Shown: positions 19,481-28,140, counted from the first letter of the stretch. The stretch: 64,000 nucleotides of DNA from Collinsella tanakaei (GCF_016902615.1 NZ_JACJMB010000006.1:48283-112282), one strand, 5' to 3'. A program made the numbers and translations. Notes: generated by a model from the sequence alone, not told the origin.

Positions 19481-19977
19481 TACCACTGACCGTTCTGGTT
19501 GTTGGCGCCCTCGTTCAGCTGCTGACGGCAGCGCGCCACGGTGGACGTGAGCGACTTCAGGTTCTCCTCGAGGTGCGTGAACACCTGCTCCGCGTAGTCC
19601 TCGGCGGCATAGCGCGTCTCGCGCTCGTACTGCTGGGCGCGCTCGCGGATGTCGTCGGCCTGCTGCTGGGCAAGGCGCACGATCTCCTGCTCACCGGCGA
19701 TGGTGAGCGCCTGCTGCTGGGCGTCGGCAATGATGGAGTCGGCCTGTGCCGTCGCGCTCGCCATAAGCTCGTCGCGCTCCTTCAGGATGCGACGGGATTT
19801 CTGCCACTCCTCCGGATAGCTCATGCGAATCTCGTCCAGGATGTTGAGAAAGACATCGGTCTCGATGACTTTGTACTGAGCGGATTTACCGAAAGGCGGC
19901 CTGGCTTCTTCGATGTAGGCCCAGAGCTCATCGACAAGGCTTTCAATCCTCTCGCCGGGAAAATTGTCGCCAGCCAT
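19480..19977 (-). CDS. SepIVA/DivIVA-like coiled-coil protein
   Basis: A 165-residue mainly helical protein. It has a folded-looking N-terminus (VDELWAYIEEARPPFGKSAQYKV), a short Asp/Glu-rich hinge, then an unbroken Gln/Ala/Glu-rich coiled coil (about 60-155) with segments such as ADSIIADAQQQALTIAGEQE that resemble DivIVA and F-type ATPase b-subunit stalks. In mycobacteria the gene next to DUF177 and rnc encodes SepIVA, a DivIVA-like septation factor; the same neighbours here make this the likely counterpart, though it is shorter. That inference rests on context and coiled-coil pattern only. The start at 19977 (ATG) follows AGGAG; a TTG one codon earlier is possible. Confidence 0.7.
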   Translation of the reverse strand: MAGDNFPGERIESLVDELWAYIEEARPPFGKSAQYKVIETDVFLNILDEIRMSYPEEWQKSRRILKERDELMASATAQADSIIADAQQQALTIAGEQEIVRLAQQQADDIRERAQQYERETRYAAEDYAEQVFTHLEENLKSLTSTVARCRQQLNEGANNQNGQW

Positions 19978-20226
19978 CAAGTCTCCTTCCGTCGGCTCCT
20001 ATCAACCGCACATAATACCACACAGAGTTCTTGTACCCGTTATGAGCACACAGGCGAACGCACCCTCCCGGCGCTTGCCGCGAAACCCTCAACAAGACGT
20101 TCAGATGCGCCACTCGAAGCGAGGCGCGAAAGGCGTCGCGCGGACGCGACGCGACATAGCACGCAAAGGACTTGCAGCGTTATACCCAAAACCTAGCCGG
20201 CGCCGACGCTCCGCGCCCGATTGCGC

Positions 20227-20736
20227 CTATCTGGCTGCGTCAGAGAAATGGTCGCGTAGCGCATCGGCCACGTTTTGGGGCACGAGGCTCGATACGTCCC
20301 CGCCGAACGAGGAGATCTGGCGCACGACCGAGGAGGAGATGTAGCCGTACTGCGGCGCGCTCATGACGAAGATGGACTCGAGCTCGGCATCGAGCCGGTA
20401 GTTGAGGTCCGCCTGCTGCAGCTCGTACTCGAAATCCGTCATGGCGCGCAGACCCTTGACGAGAGCACCGGCCCCGACTTCGCGCGCGAAGTCGACAAGC
20501 AGCCCGCAGAACGGGCGGACCTCCACCCCGTCGATACCGGAGAGTGCCTCGCGGGCGAGCTCGACGCGCTCCTCGAGCGAAAACGTCGTACCGACCCCGT
20601 TTTTGCCGATGGACTCGGCCACCGCGACCGTGACGTAGGGGAACAGCCGGCGGGCGCGGCGCACGACGTCGATATGGCCGAACGTGATGGGGTCGAACGT
20701 GCCGGGAACGAGCGCGTGCTCGATGTTACTGATCAT
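20227..20736 (-). CDS. coaD: Phosphopantetheine adenylyltransferase
   Basis: Penultimate enzyme of coenzyme A synthesis: transfers AMP from ATP to 4'-phosphopantetheine. The 169-residue length is typical. The nucleotide-binding motif GTFDPITFGHID (12-23) includes the conserved TFGH, and the C-terminal ISSSVVRQISSFGG carries the second ATP-binding motif. It lies downstream of rsmD in the same direction, an order shared with many bacteria. About 250 bp without features separate it from the SepIVA-like gene. Confidence 0.96.
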   Translation of the reverse strand: MISNIEHALVPGTFDPITFGHIDVVRRARRLFPYVTVAVAESIGKNGVGTTFSLEERVELAREALSGIDGVEVRPFCGLLVDFAREVGAGALVKGLRAMTDFEYELQQADLNYRLDAELESIFVMSAPQYGYISSSVVRQISSFGGDVSSLVPQNVADALRDHFSDAAR

Positions 20737-20765
20737 GGGTGCACATCCTCATGTTGGATAACCGG

Positions 20766-21359
20766 TTATGCAAGCGGGCTGCCAGGCGATGCGAGGCGAA
20801 GCAGGTCGACGCATGTGGACCCGTAGCGCTTCTCGCGCACGACCTCGAACCCGGCGGGCGCAGGCGCAGCGTCGCCGGCGGCATGCTCGCAGAGCAGAAG
20901 CGCCCCGGGAGCGAGCAGCCCCTGGGCCGCGCACGCGCGCGCCAGGCGTTCCGCGGGCTCCGCCCCATATGCATAGGGGGCGTCGACGAGCACGAGGTCG
21001 AAGGGACCGCCCGCGATGCGGCCGCGCTCGGCATGGGCGAGCACGTCGCCTGCGACCACCCGATAGCGGGCGGGCGCACACCGTACGGTACCCAGATTCT
21101 CACGCACGAGCGCGGCGGCGGTGCGGTCCACATCGAAAAACGTCGCGAAGGCGGCACCGCGCGACAGCATCTCGATGCCGAGGGCGCCCGAGCCGGCAAA
21201 CGCATCGAGCACGTGCATGCCCTCGATGCCGTCCTCCCGGGCAGCGTCGATCATCGACGCCATCGCCTCGCGTACCCGATCGGTCGTGGGCCGCGTCACA
21301 TCGCGACCGCTCGGCTCCTTGAGCTTGCGCCCGCGCCACTCACCGGCAATGACCCTCAT
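20766..21359 (-). CDS. rsmD: 16S rRNA (guanine-N2)-methyltransferase RsmD
   Basis: SAM-dependent methylation of G966 in 16S rRNA. The 197-residue protein starts MRVIAGEWRGRKL, has TRPTTDRVREA, the SAM motif FAGSGALGIE (about 54-63), and the catalytic motif as VDAPYAYG, where most relatives have DPPY; the Asp-to-Tyr spacing is kept. It overlaps the recG stop by the ATGA arrangement at 21356-21359, so translation is coupled to recG. coaD follows after 29 bp. Confidence 0.93.
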   Translation of the reverse strand: MRVIAGEWRGRKLKEPSGRDVTRPTTDRVREAMASMIDAAREDGIEGMHVLDAFAGSGALGIEMLSRGAAFATFFDVDRTAAALVRENLGTVRCAPARYRVVAGDVLAHAERGRIAGGPFDLVLVDAPYAYGAEPAERLARACAAQGLLAPGALLLCEHAAGDAAPAPAGFEVVREKRYGSTCVDLLRLASPGSPLA

Positions 21360-23533
21360 CCGCCGCTGACCTCCTTGAAGATATCTCCGTACCTGTCGAT
21401 GACGTCAAAGCGTAGCGGAATGAGCGTCCGCGCGGCAAGCGTCGGCGATTCCCGCAAAAGCTCCACGGCATCCGCATGAGCGGCCTCGATCAGATCGGCG
21501 TCGGCATCGAGGTCGACGAAGCGCAGGGTCACCCCGCCGTGCTGGCGCAGGCCCAAGATCTCGCCCTCATGGCGCAGGCGCAGATCGAGCTCGGCGAGCT
21601 CGAAGCCATCGGTGGTCCTCTCGAGAGCCTCCAGGCGCTCGTGGGCAGGCGCGGGCCGCCCCTTGCGCGACGTGGGCGCCATCACGAAGCACCGACCGGC
21701 AAGCGAGCCGCGCCCCACGCGCCCGCGCAGCTGATGCAGGGTCGCCAGGCCGAAGCGCTCCCCGTTCTCGATGATCATGACCGTAGCGTTCGGGACGTCG
21801 ACGCCCACCTCGACCACGGTGGTCGACACGAGCACCGAGATGTCGCCAGCGCGGAACCGGTCGATAACCTCGTCTTTCTCGCGCGCGCCCATGCGGCCGT
21901 GGAGCATCTCCACAACCGCGTCGGGAAAGATACGGGAAAGGCGCTCCACCTCGGTGTCGACGGCGTGGAGCGCAGGCGCGCGCACCTCGCGCCCGTCGTC
22001 GTCGCGCTCGATGCCCGGGACGTCCTCGAGCTCTTCTGCCCCGTCGCGCTCGCTGACAAGAGGGCAGATGACGTAGGCCTGCTGCCCTGAGGCGAGTGCC
22101 TCGCGCACCGCACCGAGGGCAAGATCGCGATTCGTCTCGTCAAGCACGCGCGTCGCCACCCCGGCACCGGGGTTCGGCCGGTGGCGGATGATACTCGTAT
22201 CCAGGTCGCCGTAGATGGAGAGCGCAAGCGTGCGCGGGATGGGCGTTGCCGTCATGACGAGCAGATCTGCCCCCGGCCCCTTGGCGCGCAGGCTCGCGCG
22301 CTGGTCGACGCCGAAGCGATGTTGCTCGTCGATGACCGCAAGCGAGAGGTGCGAAAACGCGATGTCCTCGGAGAGCACCGCATGGGTGCCGAACAGCACG
22401 TCGAGTTCCCCGGCAGCGAGCCCCTCGACGATACGGGCGCGATCGGGCGCGGGCGTGGCGCCGGTGAGCAGCGCCGAGCGGATACCCGCCCGCTCGAGCA
22501 CGGGCGCGCACGTGGTGGCGTACTGGCGCGCGAGCACACCGGTGGGCGCCATCACGCACGCCTGCGTCCCCGTATCGGCCGCTGCGGCGAGCGCCACCAT
22601 GGCGACCGCGGTCTTGCCCGTGCCGACATCGCCCAGAAGCAGCCGGTTCATGACGTGATCGCCATCGGCCATATCGCGCAGGATGTCGTCGGCCGCCGCC
22701 TGCTGTTCATCTGTGAGCGAGAAGGGCAGCGCGCTGTAGAGCCTCTGCACGTGCTCGCCCGGCGTATGCGCCACCGGGCGGATGTCGAGCAGGTTCGCAT
22801 CGCCGCGCAGGCGCAAGGCGAGCTGGAGCATGAGGGTCTCGTCGTAGGCGAGCCGCCGACGCGCCAGGTCGCGCTCCCCCATCGACGAGGGGAAGTGGAT
22901 GCAGCGCAGCGCCCGCGACCGACTCATGAGGCCGCGGCGGGCGCGCAAGGACGCCGGCAGTGCGTCGCAGAAGGTCGCGGCGCTCTCGAGGGCACCGGAG
23001 ACGATGCGGCGCATCCAGGCCTGGCTGATGCCCTCGCCCACCGGGTGCACCGGCAGGATCGTGCCGCCCGTCGCATGCGCGTCGAGCTTCTCGAAATGCG
23101 GGGAGGACATCTGCTTGAAACCGTAGGCGAACTCAATCTTGCCCATAAGGGCAAGGCGGTCGCCCTGCGCGAGCTCGCGCGCGATCCACGGCTGCTTGAA
23201 GAACGCGACTTGCAGGATACCCGTGTCATCGGTGAGATAGACCTCGGTGACGGTCAGGCGCGGGCGGGGCCGTTTCTGCACGATGCGGTCGACCGTCGCC
23301 ACGACGGTGCAGACCCGCCCGAGCGGTGCGGTCTCGATCGTGTAGGCGCGCGTGAAATCGAGGTAGCGCCGCGGGATATGGTAGAGGAGGTCCCCCACCG
23401 ACTCGATGCCGAGCCGGCGAAGGGCCTCCTCACGCGATTCCGATGCGTATTTGAGACGGGAGATGTCCTGCTCGAGGACAGAGCTGCGCGCAAGGCGCGC
23501 GGCGGCCCGGGGCACGCTGACGGCTTCCGTCAT
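21356..23533 (-). CDS. recG: ATP-dependent DNA helicase RecG
   Basis: Branch-migration helicase that remodels stalled forks and Holliday junctions. The 725-residue protein has an OB-fold wedge domain (about 60-220), then superfamily 2 helicase motifs: LLLGDVGTGKTAVA (I), VIDEQHRFG (II), TATPIPRTLALS (III), and GRVGRG (VI) with the TRG-like C-terminus. The true start is the ATG at 23533; the frame extends upstream to 23803 only as a shadow of fakA. It is ten bases from the fakA stop and overlaps rsmD. Confidence 0.96.
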   Translation of the reverse strand: MTEAVSVPRAAARLARSSVLEQDISRLKYASESREEALRRLGIESVGDLLYHIPRRYLDFTRAYTIETAPLGRVCTVVATVDRIVQKRPRPRLTVTEVYLTDDTGILQVAFFKQPWIARELAQGDRLALMGKIEFAYGFKQMSSPHFEKLDAHATGGTILPVHPVGEGISQAWMRRIVSGALESAATFCDALPASLRARRGLMSRSRALRCIHFPSSMGERDLARRRLAYDETLMLQLALRLRGDANLLDIRPVAHTPGEHVQRLYSALPFSLTDEQQAAADDILRDMADGDHVMNRLLLGDVGTGKTAVAMVALAAAADTGTQACVMAPTGVLARQYATTCAPVLERAGIRSALLTGATPAPDRARIVEGLAAGELDVLFGTHAVLSEDIAFSHLSLAVIDEQHRFGVDQRASLRAKGPGADLLVMTATPIPRTLALSIYGDLDTSIIRHRPNPGAGVATRVLDETNRDLALGAVREALASGQQAYVICPLVSERDGAEELEDVPGIERDDDGREVRAPALHAVDTEVERLSRIFPDAVVEMLHGRMGAREKDEVIDRFRAGDISVLVSTTVVEVGVDVPNATVMIIENGERFGLATLHQLRGRVGRGSLAGRCFVMAPTSRKGRPAPAHERLEALERTTDGFELAELDLRLRHEGEILGLRQHGGVTLRFVDLDADADLIEAAHADAVELLRESPTLAARTLIPLRFDVIDRYGDIFKEVSGG

Positions 23534-23543
23534 GGCGTTGCGC

Positions 23544-25202
23544 CTACTCGATGGAGAAGATGACCGGATAGAGCGGCTGCTCACCGCGATGCGGATCGAT
23601 CTCGAGGTCGGGATAGGCGTCCTCGATGGCACCCACGAGGTCCTCGAACTGCTCGTCGTCCATATCGGCGCCGGCGAGAATCGTGAGGGTGTCACCCTCC
23701 TCCTCGTCCTGCATGCGGGCGATGCAGTCGAGCGTGACCTGCTTGACGTCGTTTCCCACCACATCGATGGAATCGCAGATGATGCCCATGACGTCACCCG
23801 CATGGATGGGGCTGCCGTCGGCCGCCTGCGAATCGCGCACCGCAGAGGTCACCTCGCCGTCGCGCACCGCGGCGGCGGCCTCGGTCATGGCCTCGACGAC
23901 CTCGTCGAGCGGGGTTTCGGGCATGACGGCGAACAGGGCGGAGAACGCCTGGGGGACGGTCTTGGTGGGAACGACCGCCACGTGCTTGTCCTCGCATGCG
24001 GAGGCAGCGGCCTCGGCGGCCATGCGGATGTTGCCGTTGTTCGGCAGGATGATCACGGACTCGGCGTTCACCTTGTTGACGGCGTCGAGCAGGTCGGCGG
24101 TGGACGGGTTCATGGTCTGGCCACCGGAAACGACGACATCGACGCCCATGGAGGTGAGGATGTCGGCCTCGCCGGAGCCGGCGGCGACGGCCACGAAGCC
24201 GAGGGGCCTGGCGGGTTCGGATGCCGCCTCCTCGTCCGCGTGGATCTTGGCCGTGCGCTCATGGGACTCCATGTCCATGTTGTGGATGAAGACCTCGTAG
24301 ATCTGGCCGAACTGCAGCATGTGCTCGAGCACGAGGTTCGGGGTGTTGGAGTGCACGTGCACCTTGTAGTCGGGATAGGAGCCGACGAGCAGCTCGCAGT
24401 CGCCCATGGACGCGAGGAACTCCAGGCACTCCTCCTCGTCGAAGCGCTTCTCCGCCTTGAAGAGGAACTCGTTGCAGTAGCGGTACTGCGAGCCCTCCCA
24501 GTCGTCGTTTGCCTCGATCTTCACGCGATCGAGCGCGCTGTCGCGTGCCGAACCGGCGTCGAAGGTCGTCGAGAAGTCCTCGATCTGGGCGGCACGGCCC
24601 TGGGCGGCGGCAACGAAGTTCTCCAGGAAGATCGCGAAACCGAACGCGCCGGAGTCGACCACGCCGTTCTCCTTCAGAACGGGCAGCAGATCGGGCGTGC
24701 GGGCCACCGACTGATACGCCTCCACGACGATGGCGTCGAGCGTCTCGTCGACCGAGAGCTTCTTCTTCTCGCACTCGTCGGCCTTCGTCGAGATGTCGCG
24801 CAGCACGGTGAGGATCGTGCCCTCGACCGGCTTGCGGACCGCCTGGAAGGCTACCTTCACGGCGCGGCGCAGCGCCGTCGCGATGTCGGCGGACGTCGCG
24901 GGGCTGCCGGCGCCGATGAGGCCCTCGGCCACACCGCGCAGGATCTGCGAGGTGATGACGCCAGAGTTGCCGCGCGCGCCCATGAGCGAACCGTGGGTAA
25001 TGGCCCCGGCGATGGCCTCCATATCGGCATCGGCGGGAAGCTCGGCGAGCTCCTTCACCACCGAGCCGAGCGTCAGCGACATGTTCGTGCCCGTGTCGCC
25101 ATCGGGGACCGGGAACACGTTGAGCTTGTTGATGTCCTCCGCCTTGTCGGCCACTGCCTTAGCCGCGATCGGGAAGCACGTGCGAATGGTTTTCGAGATC
25201 AT
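23544..25202 (-). CDS. fakA: Fatty acid kinase catalytic subunit FakA (DAK/YloV family)
   Basis: A 552-residue protein of the YloV family. The N-terminal DhaL-type ATP-binding domain (about 1-200) carries LNVFPVPDGDTGTNM, whose Asp residues bind Mg-ATP, and HGSLMGARGNSGVI. A central domain (about 205-330) and a C-terminal domain (about 340-552, starting near FVAVAAGSGEADI) follow. FakA phosphorylates FakB-bound fatty acids, feeding acyl-phosphate directly into the PlsX/PlsY step; plsX lies 5 kb downstream in the same cluster. No FakB (DegV) gene is in the window. The Asp23-family gene precedes it, the standard pairing. Confidence 0.92.
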   Translation of the reverse strand: MISKTIRTCFPIAAKAVADKAEDINKLNVFPVPDGDTGTNMSLTLGSVVKELAELPADADMEAIAGAITHGSLMGARGNSGVITSQILRGVAEGLIGAGSPATSADIATALRRAVKVAFQAVRKPVEGTILTVLRDISTKADECEKKKLSVDETLDAIVVEAYQSVARTPDLLPVLKENGVVDSGAFGFAIFLENFVAAAQGRAAQIEDFSTTFDAGSARDSALDRVKIEANDDWEGSQYRYCNEFLFKAEKRFDEEECLEFLASMGDCELLVGSYPDYKVHVHSNTPNLVLEHMLQFGQIYEVFIHNMDMESHERTAKIHADEEAASEPARPLGFVAVAAGSGEADILTSMGVDVVVSGGQTMNPSTADLLDAVNKVNAESVIILPNNGNIRMAAEAAASACEDKHVAVVPTKTVPQAFSALFAVMPETPLDEVVEAMTEAAAAVRDGEVTSAVRDSQAADGSPIHAGDVMGIICDSIDVVGNDVKQVTLDCIARMQDEEEGDTLTILAGADMDDEQFEDLVGAIEDAYPDLEIDPHRGEQPLYPVIFSIE

Positions 25203-25232
25203 CTTGCTTTATCTCCATTACTCGATAGGTGC

Positions 25233-25586
25233 TCAGCCGCGCGACTTGAGCGCGTCGATGTGGATGTAGATCTTGAGGTTCGCGGGGTCGATCTGCGCGA
25301 TCTCGGCCAGGGTGAACGACACCGAGCTGGCGAGGTTGTGGCAGACGGACTTCATGTTCACGCCGTTATCGAGCACGATGTGCAGATCGAGGGTCAGGCC
25401 CTCGTCGGTCGTGGAAACGAGCACGCCCTTGCGCAGGCGCTGTCCGGGAAGCAGGCGCACGGACTCCATGCCCTGCTGCTGTTCGGCCATGCCGACCACG
25501 CCGTAGCACGACATGGCCGCATAGCCGGCGATATCGGCGATCACGTCGTTGGAGACGCTCAGGCTGCCGGGAATATTCTCAGACAC
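25233..25586 (-). CDS. Asp23/Gls24 family envelope-stress protein (YloU-like)
   Basis: A 117-residue Asp23-domain protein. It begins with a GTG at 25586 (SENIPGSLSVS), seven bases after AAGGAG; the frame is open to 25634 but the upstream part is unlikely. Typical features are VIADIAGYAAMSCYGVVGMA near the start and the beta-alpha segment LDLHIVLDNGVNMKSV. YloU relatives sit next to the fatty-acid kinase gene in most Gram-positives; their role is poorly known, with links to envelope homeostasis. It is the first gene of the leftward cluster. Confidence 0.9.
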   Translation of the reverse strand: MSENIPGSLSVSNDVIADIAGYAAMSCYGVVGMAEQQQGMESVRLLPGQRLRKGVLVSTTDEGLTLDLHIVLDNGVNMKSVCHNLASSVSFTLAEIAQIDPANLKIYIHIDALKSRG

Positions 25587-25954
25587 GGTAAATCTCCTTC
25601 CTGAATGCGCGGGACGCATCGGACATGGAAGCATTCATCAGCCTATTCTACAACGTAGCGGCATCTGCGAACGCAAGGACTCGACGCTCCACATGTACGG
25701 TTGTACCCAGACGGCGGGCGGCGGGACGCCGCGGTTGAAAATGGATCGGGAGAAGCCGGCGGGGTCGCCGCGGGCAAATGGTTTCCATCGAGGCTATTTC
25801 TACCGCAGGCCGCTTTGCCGCACTGCGCATCAGCACCCCTCGAGTACAATGCCTACAGGGTCCGTGGGCGCACGGGTCGAATGGCCGGGGAGGTCCACGA
25901 GCACCGTACCCGATCGACGCCCGCGGCAGAAGGGATCTGCCACCGAAGGTAAGG
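25587..25954. other. Intergenic region between divergent asp23 and sixA genes
   Basis: This 368-bp gap must hold promoters for both directions. A good -10-like TACAAT is at 25845-25850 on the plus strand, about 105 bp before the sixA start, but no matching -35 is evident. I see no repeat, RNA gene or credible small ORF. Confidence 0.45.
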
Positions 25955-26449
25955 ATGGTCACCGTGATCAAAAAGCTCATCCTCGTTCGCCACGGTAAGG
26001 CCCAGGGCTTGCAGCCGGGTCAGTCCGACTTCGACCGCGCGCTTACCGACGAGGCCCGCTCGGTACTCGCCTCGGTCGATGGATTCATGCGCTCGTTCTA
26101 CCTGCTCGACGCCCACAGCGCCTCGCACGCGACCCTGTGGTCGAGCCCGGCGGTCCGCGCCATGCAGACGGCGCACGAGGTGGACCTCGCACTCGGAGCC
26201 GGCCACGACATCGTGCCCGTCGACAGCATCTGGGAGCAGGACGCGGACACCTTCGCCGACCAGATAGCCGCCACCGACGCCGACTGCCTCATCGCCGTGG
26301 GCCACATCCCCATGCTGAACGACATGATCGAGCGCCTCTGCGGCGTGGAGCTGTCGTTAAAGCCCGGTGGCATGGCCGCCATCGATATGGATGAGACGGG
26401 CAGAACCGGTGAGCTCGAATGGTTCGTCCAGGGCCCTGCCATAGATTAG
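25955..26449 (+). CDS. SixA-type histidine phosphatase
   Basis: A 164-residue member of the histidine phosphatase (phosphoglycerate-mutase-like) superfamily. The catalytic RHG is in LILVRHGKAQ near the N-terminus, TLWSSPAVRAMQTA supplies the second Arg, and the C-terminal catalytic His is in LIAVGHIPMLNDM. Its size matches SixA, which removes phosphate from histidine phosphotransfer domains; other small-molecule substrates are possible. The ATG at 25955 has GAAGGT upstream; a GTG at 25964 is an alternative start. It is followed by the tautomerase gene after 51 bp. Confidence 0.85.
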   Translation: MVTVIKKLILVRHGKAQGLQPGQSDFDRALTDEARSVLASVDGFMRSFYLLDAHSASHATLWSSPAVRAMQTAHEVDLALGAGHDIVPVDSIWEQDADTFADQIAATDADCLIAVGHIPMLNDMIERLCGVELSLKPGGMAAIDMDETGRTGELEWFVQGPAID

Positions 26450-26500
26450 GCGGACCCGGACCCGATAGGAGATCCGACGCGACATCAAGGAGGAGCGCCC

Positions 26501-26851
26501 ATGCCCGTGATTCAGCTTCATACCTCCGCCCCGATCGACGACGAGGCGCGCATCACGTTGAAGACCGCCTTCGGTCAGGCCATCGCGGCGGTGCCCGGCA
26601 AGTCCGAGCAGTGGCTCATGTGCCTGTTCGACGACGAGGTTCCTATGTATTTCGCCGGCGACGACTCCAAGCCGTGCGCCTATCTGGAGATAGACGTCTA
26701 CGCGACCTCCGAAGTTCCCGCCACCGCCTGGGAAAAGCTCACCGAGCGCCTCACCCCGGAGGTCTCAGATACGCTCGGCATCGATCCCGCTCGCATCTAC
26801 ATCCGCTACGGCAGCACCGCCCATTTCGGCTGGAACGGCACGAACTTCTAG
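26501..26851 (+). CDS. MIF-like phenylpyruvate tautomerase family protein
   Basis: A 116-residue member of the tautomerase superfamily most like macrophage migration inhibitory factor. After Met removal the N-terminal Pro (MPVIQLHTSAP) would be the catalytic base. Further features are the length (MIF is about 115), the central strand YLEIDVYATSEV, and the C-terminal end RIYIRYGSTAHFGWNGTNF, which parallels the GWNNSTF end of mammalian MIF. AAGGAGGAG precedes the start. The bacterial function is unknown; keto-enol tautomerisation is the family activity. The next element downstream is a REP-like palindrome. Confidence 0.85.
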   Translation: MPVIQLHTSAPIDDEARITLKTAFGQAIAAVPGKSEQWLMCLFDDEVPMYFAGDDSKPCAYLEIDVYATSEVPATAWEKLTERLTPEVSDTLGIDPARIYIRYGSTAHFGWNGTNF

Positions 26852-26865
26852 CAGGTGAGTCAGGG

Positions 26866-26920
26866 CTGTCCTCATCGGGGACGGGGTGGCACCAAACTAC
26901 CCCGTCCCCGATGAGGACAG
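26866..26920. repeat. REP-like dispersed repeat, copy B (complete 21-bp palindrome)
   Basis: A perfect 21-bp inverted repeat (26866-26886 with 26900-26920) around a 13-nt loop, TGGCACCAAACTA. The right half plus the loop, 26886-26920, matches copy A (10282-10316) at 33 of 35 positions. It lies between the convergent tautomerase and NudC-like genes and could also act as a bidirectional terminator. Confidence 0.85.
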
Positions 26921-26940
26921 CATCCAACTGGGAGCCGTTA

Positions 26941-26958
26941 GGAACATCATGATGTTCC
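26941..26958. repeat. Perfect 18-bp palindrome
   Basis: The sequence GGAACATCATGATGTTCC is its own reverse complement. It lies 20 bp after the REP-like copy B and about 75 bp beyond the stop of the NudC-like gene. It could be a protein-binding site or a hairpin; no U-tract follows on either strand. Confidence 0.6.
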
Positions 26959-27033
26959 GTCAGGGGTAAAACATGTGTCCCTCTTCTCGAAGGGAAAACG
27001 AAGTCCTTCGCGTGCCCCTCTGGACTGCGCCCC

Positions 27034-28140
27034 CTACGACAACGGCGCGCCGAGCCACCACTCGATCATATGCCGCGCGATCGAAGCGCGCCCCGGCGGC
27101 TCGATCGCGCCCGAGGCGACGGCGTCCGCGAGCTCGTCGCGCGTGAACCACCGGGCACTCTCCACCTCATCATGGTCGACCTGCACCGCGCTCGATACCG
27201 CATGGGCGCAGAAGCCCAGCATGATCGACGCGGGAAACGGCCAGGGCTGAGACCCCAGGTAGACAACCTCATCGATCGCGACCCCGACCTCTTCGGCCGC
27301 CTCGCGCCGCACTGCCCGCTCGAGGCTCTCTCCCGCCTCGACGAACCCTGCGGACACCGAGAAGAACCCCGGGCGCCAGGCGCGGTTGTGCTGCAGCAGC
27401 AGCCGGTCGTCATCGTCCACGATGGCCGTGATGACCGCGGGCTCGATGCGTGGAAAGAGCATGCGGTCGACATCATCCGGATTCGTGCACCGCTGCGCCC
27501 AGCCCGACCAGATCGGACGCACGGCGGAGCCGCAAGCAGGGCAGAACCGCTGCGACGCGTGCCAGGCGCAGACCGCGACCGCGCTGGTCGCGAGGCCGAC
27601 ATCGCGCGCGCCCGCGCACGGTGCGAACGAGCGCAGCTCGACCCAATCGTATCGCTGGAGCACCCATTCGGCATCGCAGGCGGGCTCCCCGCCCAAATCG
27701 AGGTCGGCGCCCATGCCGCCCGCAGGATGGGCGGCCGTCCGCGTGATGTCGAGTGCGATATACGACATCGGATCCGCCCCCGCCGCATCGCGCCCCAGAT
27801 ACACCGCGAGCGTCCCGGGGCAGGTCGCCAACTGCCGGGCGGCATGAGCATCGAGCCATGCGGGGGCGAGCGGGGCCGCGGGCGCGCATGCGTCGGGACG
27901 GGGTGCCGCGGGATCGTCTGCGCAGGCGAGCGCAGCGGGCGCGCTTGACGCCACGTCGCGCGCCACCGCGATCAGGCCATGGTTCACAAGCATGACGCGG
28001 GTCGTGGCGGTGTTGAGGAGCCGCTCGATCAGATGCTCGTCGGGCCGTGACGCGACGTCGAGGTCGACCATCGATTGCGCCAACGGCAGATCGCGCAGGC
28101 AGCCCGCCGCGCGCACGCGCTCCAGAAATCCCTCACCCAT
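27034..28140 (-). CDS. NudC-like NAD(+)/dinucleotide pyrophosphatase (Nudix)
   Basis: A 368-residue protein built like NudC: an N-terminal domain (about 1-185), a zinc-ribbon region and a Nudix domain (about 235-350). The Nudix box GFVEAGESLERAVRREAAEE is complete, and the NADH-pyrophosphatase motif SQPWPFPAS follows it, so hydrolysis of NAD(H) or removal of NAD caps from RNA is the likely activity. The zinc ribbon has CPAC and one later Cys (RC) but the fourth Cys is missing; the segment TNPDDVDRML takes its place. The start at 28140 has GGAGGT six bases upstream. It is convergent with the tautomerase gene and divergent from the thioesterase. Confidence 0.87.
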   Translation of the reverse strand: MGEGFLERVRAAGCLRDLPLAQSMVDLDVASRPDEHLIERLLNTATTRVMLVNHGLIAVARDVASSAPAALACADDPAAPRPDACAPAAPLAPAWLDAHAARQLATCPGTLAVYLGRDAAGADPMSYIALDITRTAAHPAGGMGADLDLGGEPACDAEWVLQRYDWVELRSFAPCAGARDVGLATSAVAVCAWHASQRFCPACGSAVRPIWSGWAQRCTNPDDVDRMLFPRIEPAVITAIVDDDDRLLLQHNRAWRPGFFSVSAGFVEAGESLERAVRREAAEEVGVAIDEVVYLGSQPWPFPASIMLGFCAHAVSSAVQVDHDEVESARWFTRDELADAVASGAIEPPGRASIARHMIEWWLGAPLS

